Shown: positions 21,641 through 36,200, counted from the first letter of the stretch. The stretch is 64,000 nt of DNA from Phalacrocorax aristotelis (GCF_949628215.1 NC_134281.1:9124501-9188500); one strand, 5' to 3'. Made by a program: numbers and translations. The notes: generated by a model not told the origin, from the sequence alone.

Positions 21641-24600
21641 TCCCAGCAACCTTAGCACATCTGCTAAGCATGGAGTCAGCTTGGCGAGGACCTGGTGACT
21701 GGGCTAAGTAGCCCACGGTACCCTGCAGGTTGCAGGCTCAGGACAGGTGAGCGCACTGCGCTGCCAGCCTGCATCCCTGCCTGCGGCCAGCGTCTGCCTG
21801 CGACCCAGCGGGACTTGCGACGTGGGCTGTGCAGTGCTGCCTAGGCTGGCGTCCTCACTGGTGGGCTCCAGCCGAGTGCGGGGGTTCATTAGTCAAAGAG
21901 CAAATTACTGAACTGAAACAGGGACTGGAGCTCCCTGCTCTCAGAGAGGGTTTGCTGTTTCAAGCTCCTTGTGCTCCTGGGCGAAAGTGGGGGCAGAGCT
22001 CGGCAGTTTGGGTGCTGGCTGCAGGCTTGGGTTTGGGCTAGGTTGCAGGCTCAGCTCCCTGCTTGCTGCTTCACAAGCTCACACAACTCTCCAGCTCTTT
22101 CTCAAGCTGCCATCAATAAAAAGTGATGAAAATATTTCTTTTCTCCATAGAGTGATGGAAAACAGTGAGAGCTTATGAAATGCTGAGGTAATTGCTTAGC
22201 ACAGGATGCGCAGGTCCCTGGGAGCGCTAGGACTGGACCTGGTGAGAGTGGCCATGCTGTAGCTCAGACACACGCAGACACAGAGCATCCACTGGCCACC
22301 CCTTCTGCGACGTGCTGTGTCCTCTGAGCAGCCTCTACAGCTGCTCCCACTTATTATAAGACAGTTAATAGTTTGGATAATTCATGCTTACAAGTCGTAC
22401 GCACTTGATAAAAGGAGCCAATGTTTAATTTACACATGTGGGGCTTCATATAGATCTTAACAACTCTATGCACAATAGCTGTGCATCCTTTCCTCCTCAC
22501 TGTTTGCATCTGGGAAGGTGGGCAGCAGGCTGCCTGCTGTTTCCATACACAGCTGGGTGCATGGCTTGCCTGTAGCTTGCTCCTCTGTCATCTCCCAAGC
22601 TTATCACGGGTGCTGCCATCCTGCAGGAGGGTGCAGCAGGGAGAATTGCACTGTAATGTAGAAGCAAGACAGGAAAATCTTCAGCCTTATTGCTCCACTT
22701 TTCTCTTTCCTTTTAATGCTCTCAAAAACTAACTGCTATATGAAGGGAAGGCAGCCTGGAGCGCTGAGCCTGGTTTTGCGTTGCTGGGAGTCTGCAAAGC
22801 AAGACAGGCGCGCTCTGGATGCATATGCATGTGCTCTGGCTGCCCTTGCTTAGGGCGCTCTCGGTGCAAACTGCAGCCAAGTCCGAGGCTTCCAGATATA
22901 TGTCCCATGGTGATGGCTAAGGCTTGCAGGGACAAACAAAATGGGACCACCAAGGGAGGGGCTTTTAAACTAGCATAACAGCTCAGCTACCCCCCATTTA
23001 AGCCCATACAAGCAGGAGAAGAGCAAGACCCCTGATTCTTTCCTATCAGCTGAACGCCCATGATTCAGTGGCCAGCAAGAAGCAGATGGCTTGCTATTTC
23101 TGTGCCCTTTCATTTGATTGCTGCAGGTCTGGGAGGGAGTTACAGCTGCTCCAGTAGTGTGGCAAATTGTCTCCATTTATCTTACGGTGTTATGCCTCGA
23201 TGATGTCAGATGGACTCTTTACATTGCATATATATTCAGACTAAGCAAATCACAGTGTTTTTTCTGTGAAAATTTAATGATGAAAGATGACACTATAAGT
23301 GATCTTTGTCCTTTTTTTCTTTAACCAGTAGTTTCATTTGCTGTATAACCCTCACACTAATGGTAATAATCTTTCCTTGCTGTGGCTCAGGAGAACAGAT
23401 GTGCCTTTTGAATTTATGTTTTTTTGCCGAGACAGAATCTTCTTTTTTTTCCTTTTTACAGCTCTGATTACTTGCTTAGCAATGCTGTGACCTATATTCA
23501 AGGTGAAACTTGTGATAAATATTTGCTTTGGGGAGGGAGGCACAACCATGTTTTTGAAAAGATTAAGGCCTGTCAGGCAGCAACCCTCGCTTCAATTAGA
23601 CGTCAAAATGCAAATCATCCAGGCTTCAGAGTATGTCAAGGTGAGGGTAGAAAGGACTTTAATCCATTCTAAGGTTAAGTTGGAATCCTCATGCGGTTTA
23701 ATTGTTCTTGGCTAGGAATGGTGTGGGGATAAGTCAAAGATGTGCAGGAAAACCCTTCAATGATATTTTTGTCATGTGTTAAAAGGCTTGCTGGCTGCAT
23801 TTAGTACTTGCTCGCTCAAAGGACTATCATCCCTCAAATGATAGAAAAATTACTCAAAGTTGCATCTGTAATGACAGCTCCCCTGATTTTAATAGCTTGA
23901 TTATTATTTATTCATTTTTGCATGGGGTATTAGCTGGTAAGTGGTGCATAAGCCAGGCTGCAGTGTGCCCAATGCAGGGGCACAGTCTATGCTTTTGGGT
24001 TAGCATCCCTGCATCACAGCTGGGGGACACATGGGGGCACGGTCTCCCCTCCACCTGCATCGCCCTGGGGAGCCCCAGCTGCTGGGGGTGCAGCAGTAGG
24101 TGCTCGGGGTATGCAGTGTGAGGTTATGGGGCGGCTATAGAGGATGTCCCGTGCTCTAAGGGTTCCCATCTGCCTGGTGATGCTGCTGGCTCCATGTGTT
24201 TTGACCAGAAAAGTGACAATAACAAAACCCAAAATATTTTTAAGGCTGGTGTTGTGGAGGTGCCTCCTGGTTTGGGCATCCTGGCCAGCAGGGTTTCTCT
24301 AGATTGCGTCTCAGTCCTTTCGATTGAATCAGCTTCTTTCATGGAGGATCTTAAAAATCAGGCACTTTCTCAAAGTAAGTAAAAAAACTCCAGAAAGACA
24401 TGGTGCAACATGGGTGTCATGGCCGGACCTCTGCAGGTACCCGTGGGACAGCCAGCCCTGCATGACCGACCTTGGTCCTTGTTCTGGCCAAGAGCTGGGC
24501 TTGCCATGGCAAGGCGGGGGAGCTGGCTGTGGGACGGCAGGGCATGGGGGCAGCCCCCTAGGGCTGGTGGCAGCTCGACTGGATGCCCCATGGCTCAGAT

Positions 24601-27600
24601 GGGGCAGCGATGCTGAGAGGGGCCACCACCAACTGTGGCTGAGCATCAGCATCACTAAAGAGCAGGTCTAGGGGTTTTCCCCATGATGCTGGTGCCTTTG
24701 GGAGAGACAGCACCTAGAGCTGAGAGCACAGCTTGCTAAAGCAGAAAGGAGCACGTTAACCCCAGGACTTTGGGGGCTGAGGGAGGAATTGCTTACATGG
24801 ATGCTTGGTATGGGGTGGGTAGGTTCTTGGAGGCTTTTCTTCCCTTTGCTGGCTTTGAAAGGGTGAATGAGAGAGCTTGGGTGGTGTGAAGACTGAAATA
24901 TTTTCTTACCCTCTGCTTGAAGATGGAAGTTACAGTTTTATAAAATGTAAAGTAAATGAAAGATGATGTTTCTACTCTTCAGTCTTTCTATTTTTCATAT
25001 ATCTGTTTCTCCTTCTGGCTTCTCAGCAAACATTAATAAAAAAATGGGGGTGAGAACCAGCAAAAAAAAAACTTGGCCCTGTTGAAACCATGTGTACAAG
25101 GTCGTAGCTGTTTATGTAGCAAATCTCACAGGACTTGAAAAATGTCCTTGGTGTTGTCTTGTGCAATTTATCAGGGGTGTTCATGGAGTCACAGCACTAC
25201 TTTGCACCAGAGATGGCAACCATACGCTGTGGTTGTACATCGTGCCTCTTTTTATACCCAGCTTGGAAAACTAAGATTTGTAGATACGAGGCTCGTAAGC
25301 TCAATGAAAAAATGGCAAAAAATGTGAATTATGAATCTGTTTTCATAGAAAAACACTTAATTATGGTTACGTGTAGACTGTGCACTAGAAAAACTGCTGT
25401 AGACAAAGATCATCTATAAGTGTCTGTGTTCTTGGGAGCTGGACCTTGCCTGAAGGGCATTTGCAGCCACCCCACATCACCCCCTTCGCAAGGGAGCTGA
25501 GCAGCCAGCGAGTCCCCTGTGGCTGGCAGGCTTCCCCCAGCCCTGCAGGGTGGGAGTGTTTTTGCACGGCAGACCTTTGCAGGGCATCGCAGGCATGGGA
25601 GCTGCTGGGAGTCAGGGACCGTGCCGAGGCTGGGAGGGCTGCAAACGGGGAGGCAGAGGCAAGGGAACAACCTTCCACATCACGCGGGCTGCTGCTGAAT
25701 CACTGTTTACGCTGTTTCTGTAGCTGCTGACTCGATGCATGGAAATAGAGTACCTCTATTTTTAGTTCTTACCTTGTGCATTCATGCACATGCACGCTGA
25801 AATTAGACTTTTTGTGATGGGAGCACTTTTTTGCCTGCACGGGGAAAGTATTTCAGAGTTGTGGCACAGTAACGATTCCTGATTTCTTCCCTTCCTAACA
25901 TCGTACACGTGAGGCGAAAGTAGGGGGAGAGCTGCTTGCTCTGTGTAGTAGTAAAGTGGCGTGGGATGGACCCGAGTGTCGCAGAGCTGCCTCTCCTGTT
26001 GGCGCTGTCCAGCCGCGGTCCTGCCCCTGCTGCCTTTCTGGTACCAGAATCGCAGCTGCCAAATTTTATTCCGTATCCTGCTGGCTTCCTTTACACTCTC
26101 TGTTAGAGCTGATTTGGTACCTAAATATGATCTATCAACTATTGCAGCAGGACCAGGGTGTTTTGGTTTGTTGCTGTCAGTTTTTACTCGTCTATGATTT
26201 CCTTTGCCTGTCTCGCTGCTCCTTGATGCTGGTGGAGCAATATCGAGCTCTATCAGCAGAGGAGTAGGTCCCAAGATGAAACCAGCACATTTGTGTTGGC
26301 AGGAGTTCTGTGTTGGCTGTTACCTGCTGCTACAGTTAATTGTGTTGTGAAAACAGGCGCTGCTTTTGCAAACGAGCTGGGACATTGAGGTGAGGTAAAG
26401 CAGTGAATTGTCAGTGGCAAAATATCGCATAGTTTTCACTAGAGTCAAGATCTGGTTTACTTTGTTAATGCTGCGCAGAGCAGGAGTGCAAAGGTGGTTG
26501 CTGGTGGAATATTCCAGTGAAAACAAGGCTTTCTCATCCTAGTGTATTGGGATTGACGGTGGCATTTTGGGAAGAGAAAATGTGAAAAGTGAGTGCTCCG
26601 CTTTTAAAGCGCTCTGTCATCTGCGTGGCAGTAGCTCTGTGACACTGTCTGTCCTCAGCTGCTGTGACTTCAGAACCCGGCTGGGATTCCCTGGAGCTAA
26701 TGAGATTATTTGACTTAATGATGTTATTCAGAAGATGCATTATTCTCTCTCCGGCATCCTCCTGGTGCACAGGCCACTGGTCCCTGCCACCTGAAGGCCT
26801 GGGAGCGGGTGCTGTTATTCAAATGAGTGAAATGGCATGTACTGCGATAACAAACCGGTGTGAGTGCTGTGTCCCGTGTGTACAGGGAGCATGATGAAAG
26901 GATCGTCAGGATTCCTGCCTTAAAAACTCTGCATCCAAAACTTTAATGCTGTATGTGCGTCCTTGATGTTCTCCCGACTGCCCTCTCAGGTTTGCTGTCA
27001 GGAGAAGGTGGCAGGGGAGATCCTGCTGCTCTTGACCACTGGACAAGGTTTGGTATCGGCTGGTGGGAATTGCAGTTTTGACCCTAGGGTCTCTGTAGCT
27101 TTGGTTTCTGGAAAGTCTGGTTGCTAAACTGCTGTCTCCCAGCAGGTCTCCTGTCCTGAATGGCTTGCAGCAGACACTGCAGCAATCTTGCTTTCCTTAC
27201 CCACCTTGTTCAGAGTGTTGATATCCAGAAACTAGCGTTACCTCCAAATTGAGATCTGTTTCCTCAGATAACCATTTAACTGTGCTGTAAGAGTTGGGCA
27301 GGCCAGAGAGAATGACTTAGTCATTCTGGTACTCACTCTGGACCAGCAATGCCTGGTGTTTTTTGGCTCCTTTGCTGCCCTTTGTCATTACAGTGCCTTG
27401 GCACCCGCACCTAGGAGAGCACAGCGTCCTTGTGAAACCCTCACTGGGTTCCTCCCCTGATCTCGGGGACATCAGGAATGAAGCAGCTGCTTGCATCGCT
27501 TCAGAAGATAGCTTTCTGCCTCTGGAGCAGCACACAGAGCTCGTGTGTGTTTGCTCCGTGCTGCATGCGTAGCCTCAGCTTTTTCCTGGTATGAAAAGCC

Positions 27601-28615
27601 CTGCTGAATTGTTTTGAAGCCTCACAGCAGGAAAGAGTTTTGTTTTCATTCCCTGTATTTGTCAGCCCAATTTGTGAGCTGTTTGCCAGAAGTATGCACA
27701 TGGATATAAATGCATTGGCTTCATGTGAAAGGTTTTTCCACGTTTGTGGCTGCCCTGCAGAAGGGCATCACCAGTCTGTGGGGGGAACCTCCCATGGCAA
27801 AAACGGGAGAAAGAGGGAAGCCGAGGAGAGGTGGGAGGAAGGTGCTTGGGTTGAAGGAGGAACACTGTTTGCTTCCACTTCACCTGCCTGCAAAGAGACA
27901 AGAAGGGCTTGTAGGCTGTGCTATGATGCTTCCCTCAGCCGCTGGGAATAAGGTAGAGCAAGGGATCAGTGCATCTCAAGAATGGGATAGTGCTGCCGAG
28001 GGTTATGGTGTGTACTGAGAAGAAACCCACCCAAATCCCTGGTCTGGGAGTTGGAGTGTGGTGCCTTGTACCTGATGCTCTTGGTGCTGTGATGCTGGCA
28101 TAGAGGGACTTGTGTTGGGGAGGGGAGGTTGTCTAGGTCTTGTCCTTGCAGTCAGCCCATCACTTGGGATGCAGTGCTGATGAGCAAGCCCCTCTAGTTT
28201 TACTTGGAAAAGGCCTGTGAGCTTCCTGCGAGTTTCTGGGCAGCCTCAGTGAGGTAGAGCATGCCTTGGGTGTGCCAGGCTCCTCTTTGGAGGGCCCATG
28301 TGTAGTGCTGTTGTCGTGGGTTTAGGTGTTTTGCTTTTATTTCAGAGAGAAACGGATTGGGAAAGGCACATTCCTTCTGTCCACACTGCAAAAAACCCTG
28401 TGGTTGCCTTCCCCTCTTTCTTAGAGAGCACCAGGAATCTTAATATCTCCTTAGAGGAGCAGGCTTAGAGGGCTATTATCAAGTTTATATCGAAAAGCCT
28501 ATTTGCTAGGTGGGTTTTCTTAAGCTTTTTAGAGACAGATCTGCAGGACCTTTCTGTTTTGGTGGGGAAACACTGAGTGTTTGGGCACGTGATGTCCTTT
28601 TTTTCTGCACCCCAA
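21641..28615. other. Intron 1 stretch without recognised features
   Basis: No exon, RNA gene or young transposon is recognisable. AT-rich patches near 22330-22470 and 23750-23930 look like possible conserved non-coding DNA but cannot be judged without alignment. A 170-codon open frame on the minus strand (25762-26274) has no recognisable motif and is taken as chance. Confidence 0.55.
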
Positions 28616-28686
28616 ACTTTTTTTTCTCTCCAAAGAGAGAAAAATTTTTTTTCTCCAATACAATACAATTTTTTTCTCTCCAAAGA
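28616..28686. repeat. T-tract hairpin with direct repeat
   Basis: A perfect 10-bp stem (TTTTTCTCTC at 28621-28630 and GAGAGAAAAA at 28635-28644) encloses a 4-nt CAAA loop. The left arm and loop recur as a direct repeat, TTTTTCTCTCCAAAG, ending near 28685, with a T8 run and a CAATA/CAATA doublet between the copies. It looks like local duplication or slippage. No mobile-element ends are visible. Confidence 0.85.
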
Positions 28687-28689
28687 TGT

Positions 28690-31600
28690 TTAAAGCCAAG
28701 CATCTTGAGGCTGAAATCATATGTAAAGAGCCCCAGCTGTCCCTGAGTCTTCGTCTCCAGGATTATTCACAGATTTGCAAATTAGAAGGGTGCTGAAAGC
28801 AGTTGCATTGAGCTTCATGGAAAAGTATTTGATGGTATGTGGTTATCTTGCAGATAACTTCCCAGGCACAATCCTACATTGGTGGTACTTTTCCACCATG
28901 GATGCTATGGGTGACCAGAGCTCTCTTCTTGGCTTATAGCCATCCTCTTATTTAAGGCACAGAGCAACCAAGGCAACGGGAAGGGAGGCTGGACACAACC
29001 TGTGTGGGGAAGGTGCTCCTGAATCAGTGCTGTGCTCCAGCTTTTTCCCTGCTGTGCCTGGGGACATGCCAGCAGCCATGCTGGGGATGCTCTGGTGCTT
29101 GACATGGGGTACGTGATGTCTTGTCAGACACCTGTGCAGAGGGCTGGTGGGTCAATACGTCGTTATAGCAAATCCATGTGTCTGGCTTGCCTTTTTGCTC
29201 TCTAATTGCTGCCTCCTTGCTTCCTATCTGCATCCAGTAAGCAAGCTGCCGTGATAGTTAATTACTCTTCTGGGCTGCGTGCTGTATTATAGTCTGTTCT
29301 GTCAATGCTAATTGTTTTATAGAAATATGAAGTACCACTTTCCCTTCCCTCCAAGGACTTTGAGATGCGATGTGGGCTTTAATGATATCATTTGCCCTTC
29401 TGTCCAGCTTGAGCAGGAAAACATGATCTCCCATTTGCAATGGACACTTAGGGCTATCTTTTGGAGAGCCGCGAGCACTCTGCTATTGGGGTCTGTTCCT
29501 GTGCCTTTCCAGTAAAGCTCTTTCCCTGCCATGGTTCCTGGCCGGTGGTGTGTATTTATAACTAATCAATCGCAACCCAAGATCAGAGCAATGATTATTG
29601 TTTGTCCTGGTGAATCCAGGCAATCCTTCCTTACACTGTTCCCTTCCTGGGTGGGGTTACTTCTTGCTTTTCAACCTTTGGTTTATTAAATAGGTTGTGC
29701 AAAAGAATAAGTCAATAATAAGAAGTTGTAGGTGGGCAGCTCCTGAGAGCGCACATACTAGCACGTAAGAATGTTGCATAAGGAAAACTGCCCTTCTCAT
29801 GCATGAAAAATGTCAACCCATGTCATTCAAAGTTATCTCTGCTTGCTTGTGCTGGCGCCAGTGGTCATGCTGGCATCCACTGGTGATGGTTCTTTGCAGG
29901 GCGATTTATAATTTGAATGTATTTTTATTGCTCTGGAGTAAACACCAGATAAACCCACATTAGTTCACAACTAAGGAAAGGTAAATTAAAATGTGGCCCC
30001 CTGTGTTCAGCTTCAGTTTACGCGGTGTGTTTGTAGTGACTAATGTTTTGGGGCTGTGCTCATGTTCTCTTTGCCATGCTGGAGGCTTTGTTGCTAGCTT
30101 TTGTCTTTAGCAGCATTATACAGAGCAGGATGATCTCCCAGGTGAGCACCTGAGATCTGTGCTGGGTGCCGTGCAGGCATGAAACAGGAGAGCGGGGAGG
30201 GCTCGGTACCTGGCTGTGGGAAAGGCCCTGTCACCAGGATGCTCTAGACCTCATCCTGACCGCTTTGCGTGCCCATAACTTCCCGCAGAAGCCTCAAAAA
30301 TGAGGTACAGGTGTGTCTGAGGTGCCAGTGTGATTTTAACAGAGACAGGGTAGGATGGTTGGCAGAGTCGTGTACCCCAGTGGGGCACGGAGGATGAGAG
30401 GCGTCTTAGCCCTTCACTGCGTAGCACCTGCTTGCTTGGCATGTGCCTCTGCGTTGCATGGCACAGCTGCAGGTGCATATCTTGGCACTTAGATCAAGGC
30501 TTCATCTGCTCTTGGCTGGTTACACCGGGCAAAAGAAGATGTACTGTGCAGGATGAGGGCCAGGCACAAGGTTTGGTGGTGTTCCTCTGCCTTCCCAGGG
30601 GATTCACATAGCAGAACCATACTTAGACTTGCTTTCAGAAGATAGTCCAACTTCTGTTACTATAAACACTTTTCAACGGCAAGCACAGGACAAGCAGTGG
30701 GGAGGTATTGCAGACCCAGAAATACTCAGACTGAAAACTGGGAGGAGGAGTGCTGATCCATGAGTTGAACAGTACGGGCTGAGTCTTTCTTTTATCCCAT
30801 TAAAATATGGGGTAGGGGAAAAATTAGATTTTTAGGCTTGGTCTCTATCCCCTTCATCTGTGGTGAGGGCAGAGTGCTTTTGTGAACAGAGATTTGTGGT
30901 TTGGTTTAGAGTTCCTGTACAAGGACTTCCTATCCCAGCTGAGCACTCAGTGACTTCTTTGCTGTTTTTCTCTGCAAGCATTCAACAAAGTTTGATGTAC
31001 TGCTACTGTCATCTGCAGAAAATCCTGTTCCATGACCTTAAAATGCATCCCAACTTCAAACCTGCTCCATCAGGGCCTTGAGTAAGCCTGTGCTGGTGTC
31101 CTCTCTGCCCTATCAGCCTGGCTTGTTGAAGGCTGCATGTAAATTGGTCTCTGAAAACAGTTTTCTGATCTCAGCCACAAATCTGATTATGGTTACATTA
31201 GGGAATGGAAGCGTGAGAAGCTGGGTCGTTGCTTGAAATTTTAGCATTAAAGGTCAAGTTCAGTTGATTTTTAATCCTTTGACAGCAGCAGCCACTTTCT
31301 ATCTCATACACCTGCAACTTCATGTGCGTCTACCAAGACATAGGCAGGAGCTTAGACACCAGGCACCAGCAAGGCCCGGCATTCCTTCTGGGACTTCTCT
31401 GCGTGAAAGAGGGAGGAGTGTCTGAGCTCCCAGTTTGCTCTAAGATGAGAGCTTGGAGCTGCTGTCACCCAGTGCTGCTGCTCTGTGCCTGCCATCAGCA
31501 GGATGCTGGGGAGCCCTGGTGCTGTGCGCAGCCCTGTCCTGGGCAGGAGCGATGGCTCCTCACTGTTTGGGACCAACACCCTGGATACCTGTGGCAAAAC

Positions 31601-33165
31601 TCCCACTGGCTTTGGTGGGAGTGGGGCCAGCTTCCAGGCTGTACCCGCTCAGAGCCTGTGGCACGAGGATGTGTGTTTTGGGAGAGTGTGGGGTCACGTG
31701 CCTCAAAGATGAGCGATGCTCTCACACATGGACTCATGGATGTGCAGCAGCTCAGGATGCCACCGACGATACCATTGGCTTAATCTCCTGTGTTTGCAAA
31801 TCTTGGCATGAGCTGCAGATTCTTCTGTTAGTATTTTAGGGCTATTTCCTTCAGTTCCTTATTAAAATGCACGTGTTTTTCCTTATTTAAAAAGATCATC
31901 TGTATCAAAAAGCTAATGATCACAATACCTGGCTTCCTTTTCCCCAACAAAGATGACAGCAGTGATATAAATCATTACGTTGCTGATTGTAAAATTGCTA
32001 CCTTCAGACACGTCTTTATTTTAGGGTTGGATTTTTTGGCTGTTGCAATTTACAGGAGAAAGACAGTTGGAAATTTTCTCCTTTAGTATGTAGTTTTCAC
32101 AGCTCTCAAGTCTTTTTTTTCAAGTCAAGCTGCTTTGGCTGCCAGGCTGGGAAGAGCAGAAGATTAAAAAAAAAAAATGCACCTGTGCAGATAAGTATAT
32201 TATGGCTTTCCTGAGGTAAGATAAAGTCATAAAAGTTTTCTGGTGGGCTTTTGCATTGCTCAGCTATTATGCTTCTTGCTGCAGTAGACAATGAATATCC
32301 TTTCCTGGGGAAAGCCCCAGTCACCTTCGTGTGGCTCCTGCCGTGGTTGTTGTGGGACTACAGCCCCTCCTAGCACCGAGGTGCCGCAGCTTCAACAGGG
32401 CTGGCATGTGCAAACTCTACTGCTGAGAGTTTGGAGCCATGAGGATTTTGGTTGCTAGTTTTCAGAGTGAAATCCCACTGTGATTTTAATGCAGCATCAT
32501 ACAGAAACACTAAAGATTGGGGATTTTTCTTTTTTGGTTTTTTTTTTTTTCCCCTCCCACCTATGTGGGGAGACACGAATGACTGTCTAGGAAAATCAGG
32601 AGCTGCAGAGGGTATCAGAAACACCACCATCTGCCCACCTCCAAAACAGCTGAGGTCCACGCTCGGTGAATGACGACAGCGGGCCCTATCAAGAGTATGG
32701 CTTGTATTTAATTCTGCGTTACAATCCCTTTAATCTAGGATTATATCCAGTTGTTTTCTTCATGCAGGGTGTATGCTGTCAGATAAAAGCAATAACACCT
32801 GGGAGGAGAAAAACGGCTTTGAACAGGGGCCGAAAACCTTGAGTATCTGCAGATGCATTTGTCAGAGCCATGAACCTATCTCACAAAAAACATCTAGGCA
32901 GGTGCAGCAGCTGACAGGACCCTCCAGCTCTGATAGATGAAGACCCTGGGAAGGCAACCGTTTGCAAATGAAATGGTAATTGCTTTCCCCTCACTGAATG
33001 AAATCTTCTCTGAGGCGATTACACAGATTAAAGCTTCCCACTGCAATGTACCAGAATAAATATAGCCTGTGCCTCTTGCAGGGGCTGCTGCGGAGCAGCG
33101 TCGGGCTGTGGGGTGCCTCATGCGAGGTATGGCAGGGTAGCTGGAGTCAAGAGTAGAAAACCTGT
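28690..33165. other. Intron 1 stretch without recognised features
   Basis: No exon, RNA gene or clear transposon. The AT-rich unique segments at 29540-30000 and 31850-32060 are places where conserved non-coding elements might lie. A T-rich run sits near 32526-32550. Confidence 0.55.
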
Positions 33166-33265
33166 AAAAATAGGGCTGGAAGGACCTCAGGCTATCTGAT
33201 CACCTTCCTCCCTCAGAGCAGGACTGAGTATGCCCAGGTTGTTTTTGGTGGCATTTGTCTGGGCA
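33165..33265 (-). mobile_element. CR1 3'-end fragment (antisense)
   Basis: The + strand reads GGGCTGGAAGGACCTCAGG, then a TCATCTAGTCC-like segment, then CTCAGAGCAGGACTGAGTATGC. This is the reverse complement of the 3' untranslated end of bird CR1 elements. The copy is short and diverged, and its right boundary fades out near the TTTGTCTGGGCAG segment. The terminal octamer repeats are no longer clear. Confidence 0.65.
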
Positions 33266-36200
33266 GTCCCACCAGGAGCGCAGGGACACTGGGCTCCTGG
33301 GCCGCCACATCCCATGCATCTGTATCCTTACTAGGACAAGGCTTTTTCCCCAGTATCCAGTCTGCCTTTCTTACTGTAATACATACCTTTAATTTCAGGG
33401 AATAAATTAATCTCTCTTTGCAGAAGATTTTTCTGTACTTTGAGGTCCTCAAAGCCTCTCCCTCCTCGAGGGAGCTCTGCCATTCTCACAGCCCTTCCCC
33501 ATGCTCACATTTCTTGCCTTGCTTCTGTTCTCCTTCCTGGGGGCTCCCTAGGTGGTCAGTGCTGGCCAGGGTGCCCTTTCCCTGCTCCGGGGGAAGGAGG
33601 ATGCTCCTTCTGCCTCTTCCCTTGTGTACCCATCTCTATGTGATGATCTGGCTTTATTTTACAACATAATACACCTCCCTTTGGTTATGAGCAGCCTGTA
33701 GTCCACCCCACCAACAGCTGAATAGCACTGTGCAAATGACTTAATGCACACCCAGCCATGCACTTTATGTGTTAAGTTAAACTGTTACCCTCAATAATGG
33801 TACATTTTGCCAACTTGATAATTGGTAGTAGATGCCACTTGACCGAGGTGCAAGGGAGACTTTGCCATGCCTACACAAAATCGTTTTCCTTGCTAATCAT
33901 AGCACGATTTAACTACCTGGCATTGTTAGTGTTGTTTGATTAGGTTATGTGCTATATAATTCCAAGTACAGTGTGTGCATGGTAGTCACATAACACAAAT
34001 TAAAAATCTGTGAAGTACAGGAGTCATATATGTGAGAGTCAGAGATCCTTTTCTACTCTAATTAGCTCCTTTCCAGAAGAAAAGGAAAAAGCATTAAAAA
34101 AATGCAGCTCATTTCAGTGTGTAGTAAAAGATAATGGGTTGTGTGGGCTTGGACAGTGCCACATGATGGAGCATCATGCCAGGTGGTACAAAGCCCTGTC
34201 TTCCCTGCAGCAGTTTGTTCCCGTGAAGAGTCTGGCTTTTCTAAGGTCGCTGGCAAAACTGATGTGGGCAAGCGCAGGTACAGTGGGAGGGGGGTGCCCT
34301 CTCCCTCCCTTGCACCCAGCTTGTCCAGACCCCATCAGCACAAGCTCGGGCTCCCCTCACAGGGCTCAGCATCAGTCCGTGCCCAAGGGATCCAGACTTG
34401 TGTCCTTGGCACAGCCCTGTGAAGGGGACTGCTCCTGGCTCTCGCGGATTATCATGTGAAATCACTTGAGTTATGAGCACCTTGGGGCACAGGCCGGTGG
34501 GGTTTTTCATTACTTCCATTCTGCACCAAGCAGTACAGGGAGGCCATGAACGTCTGGTTACTGGCAGCAAAAATAAACCCCGAACTGACCTGAGTGCAAA
34601 TGGGGCAAGGCAGGTCCCTGGGAAGCACAGGCAGCTGCAGAGGCATTTGCAACCGAAGGGTTTTGAGCAAGCTATAGGGGAGCACTCAGTAGTGCTTTGG
34701 ATTGTGAAGGTGATCTCGGCACCATCACTTCCTATCAAACAAATCAGCAGGAAAAAAGTATTTCTCTGGCTCAGGGCTAGTTAGTTTAATTAAAGGTCTG
34801 TTGCTCTTGCCAGCAGTTCAGGCAGAATTTTATGTAGTTGGGTAAGTTGTTTGCTTAAATGATGTAATGTTATGCCTATTTTTCCTCGAGCCTAAATTTC
34901 AGTGGTGTAACAGGATGAAATGGTCTATTGCTGTCTGCAGAGAGCTGATGAGGAGTGGTGGAGGTGGTGGGGAGATACTTCAGACCGGCAGAGGATCTGC
35001 TGTGAGGCCTGATGGTTTTCCTGCAAATTGCAAGGGCCGAGGATGTGCCAGCGACTCACTCGCCTCGTGTGGCACAGTCGATAAACGGCCACCACAGGCT
35101 CAGCACCTGCTTATTAAACTGTTTTGAAGAAAATAACCTTGATGTCTAGTTTATCCACTCTCAGATGACTGTGGATTTGCATCTGGCTCTTCCTGTAAAG
35201 AATAAAAATCTGTATTTATATCTGGGGAATGAATTTTCTAGGTTTTTGCTATCCAAAAGCCTGACTGACTTGGTGATAGTTGTAATGACGGACCTCTCCT
35301 CCTGTCTCAGCTGCTGGACCATAATGGGGGATGTAAATTAGCATGTCTACAGTGGGATTTGTTTCTGTAAGGGTGCAATGATTGTATAATTGCTGGCTAC
35401 TAAAAACCAATGAAAATAAGAGCAACTGTCTTTCCCTTGGCATAATGTGTTTACAAAGCAAAAAAAAAACCACTGAAGTATCACTCTGAAACAGACGTAG
35501 GCACAGCTGAACCCGAGGCTCTAGATGTGGTACTGGGCAAGGGTTATTAACTCTTTCAATCAAAATCTCTGTTTTGGAGATCCTGAGCTTCAAGGGATCT
35601 AAAAACAACAGGGTGGCTGTAGAAAGCAGAAACCTGATAGAGTAGGTTGCCCAACAAGGACTTTATAGGCCACTCCTAAGATGATGCGTTTAACTAGGAA
35701 GCAATAATACTTCCTTCTGGATGCTTGTTAGAGTTGTGCAAGTGAAGCTAGATGTAGCCAAAAAACCCCAAACCCAGCATCTTCTGATTTTAAGCCCCTG
35801 TTCTTCTATACCTGTAGTTTTCTCATGGACCACCTGATGTTTCTTGTTGTATTATCTTCTGATCCTAAGCCCTTGTTTTTTCCATACCTATTCTTTTCTC
35901 ATTAATCATCTTATGTTTCCACTGGGGGTAGAAATGCAGCCTCCATGCCCCATGTCAAGGACCTTGGCAGTTGTTGGCAATAGTTGTTCCTGCAGTAGCC
36001 ACTGGAAGTGCTGCGGTGGCCACCTGGTTCCTTCTAGCTTGTTCTTGAGGACTGTAATGAGCTGCCATGTGGATACTGGGCCGGGGGTAGGCTTGTGCTA
36101 TCGCTGGTGCCTTGCTGGCTGTTTGCACTGCTCTGGCTCCAGCTCCCCATCCCAGCTGGGACACAGCCCCTTCTTTGGAGCCTGTTGAACTTGAGTCCTG

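Noticed and set aside
25762..26274. 170-codon open frame on the minus strand
   Set aside because: No recognisable domain, no ATG start or splice context that I can see, and other frames in the region are of similar quality.
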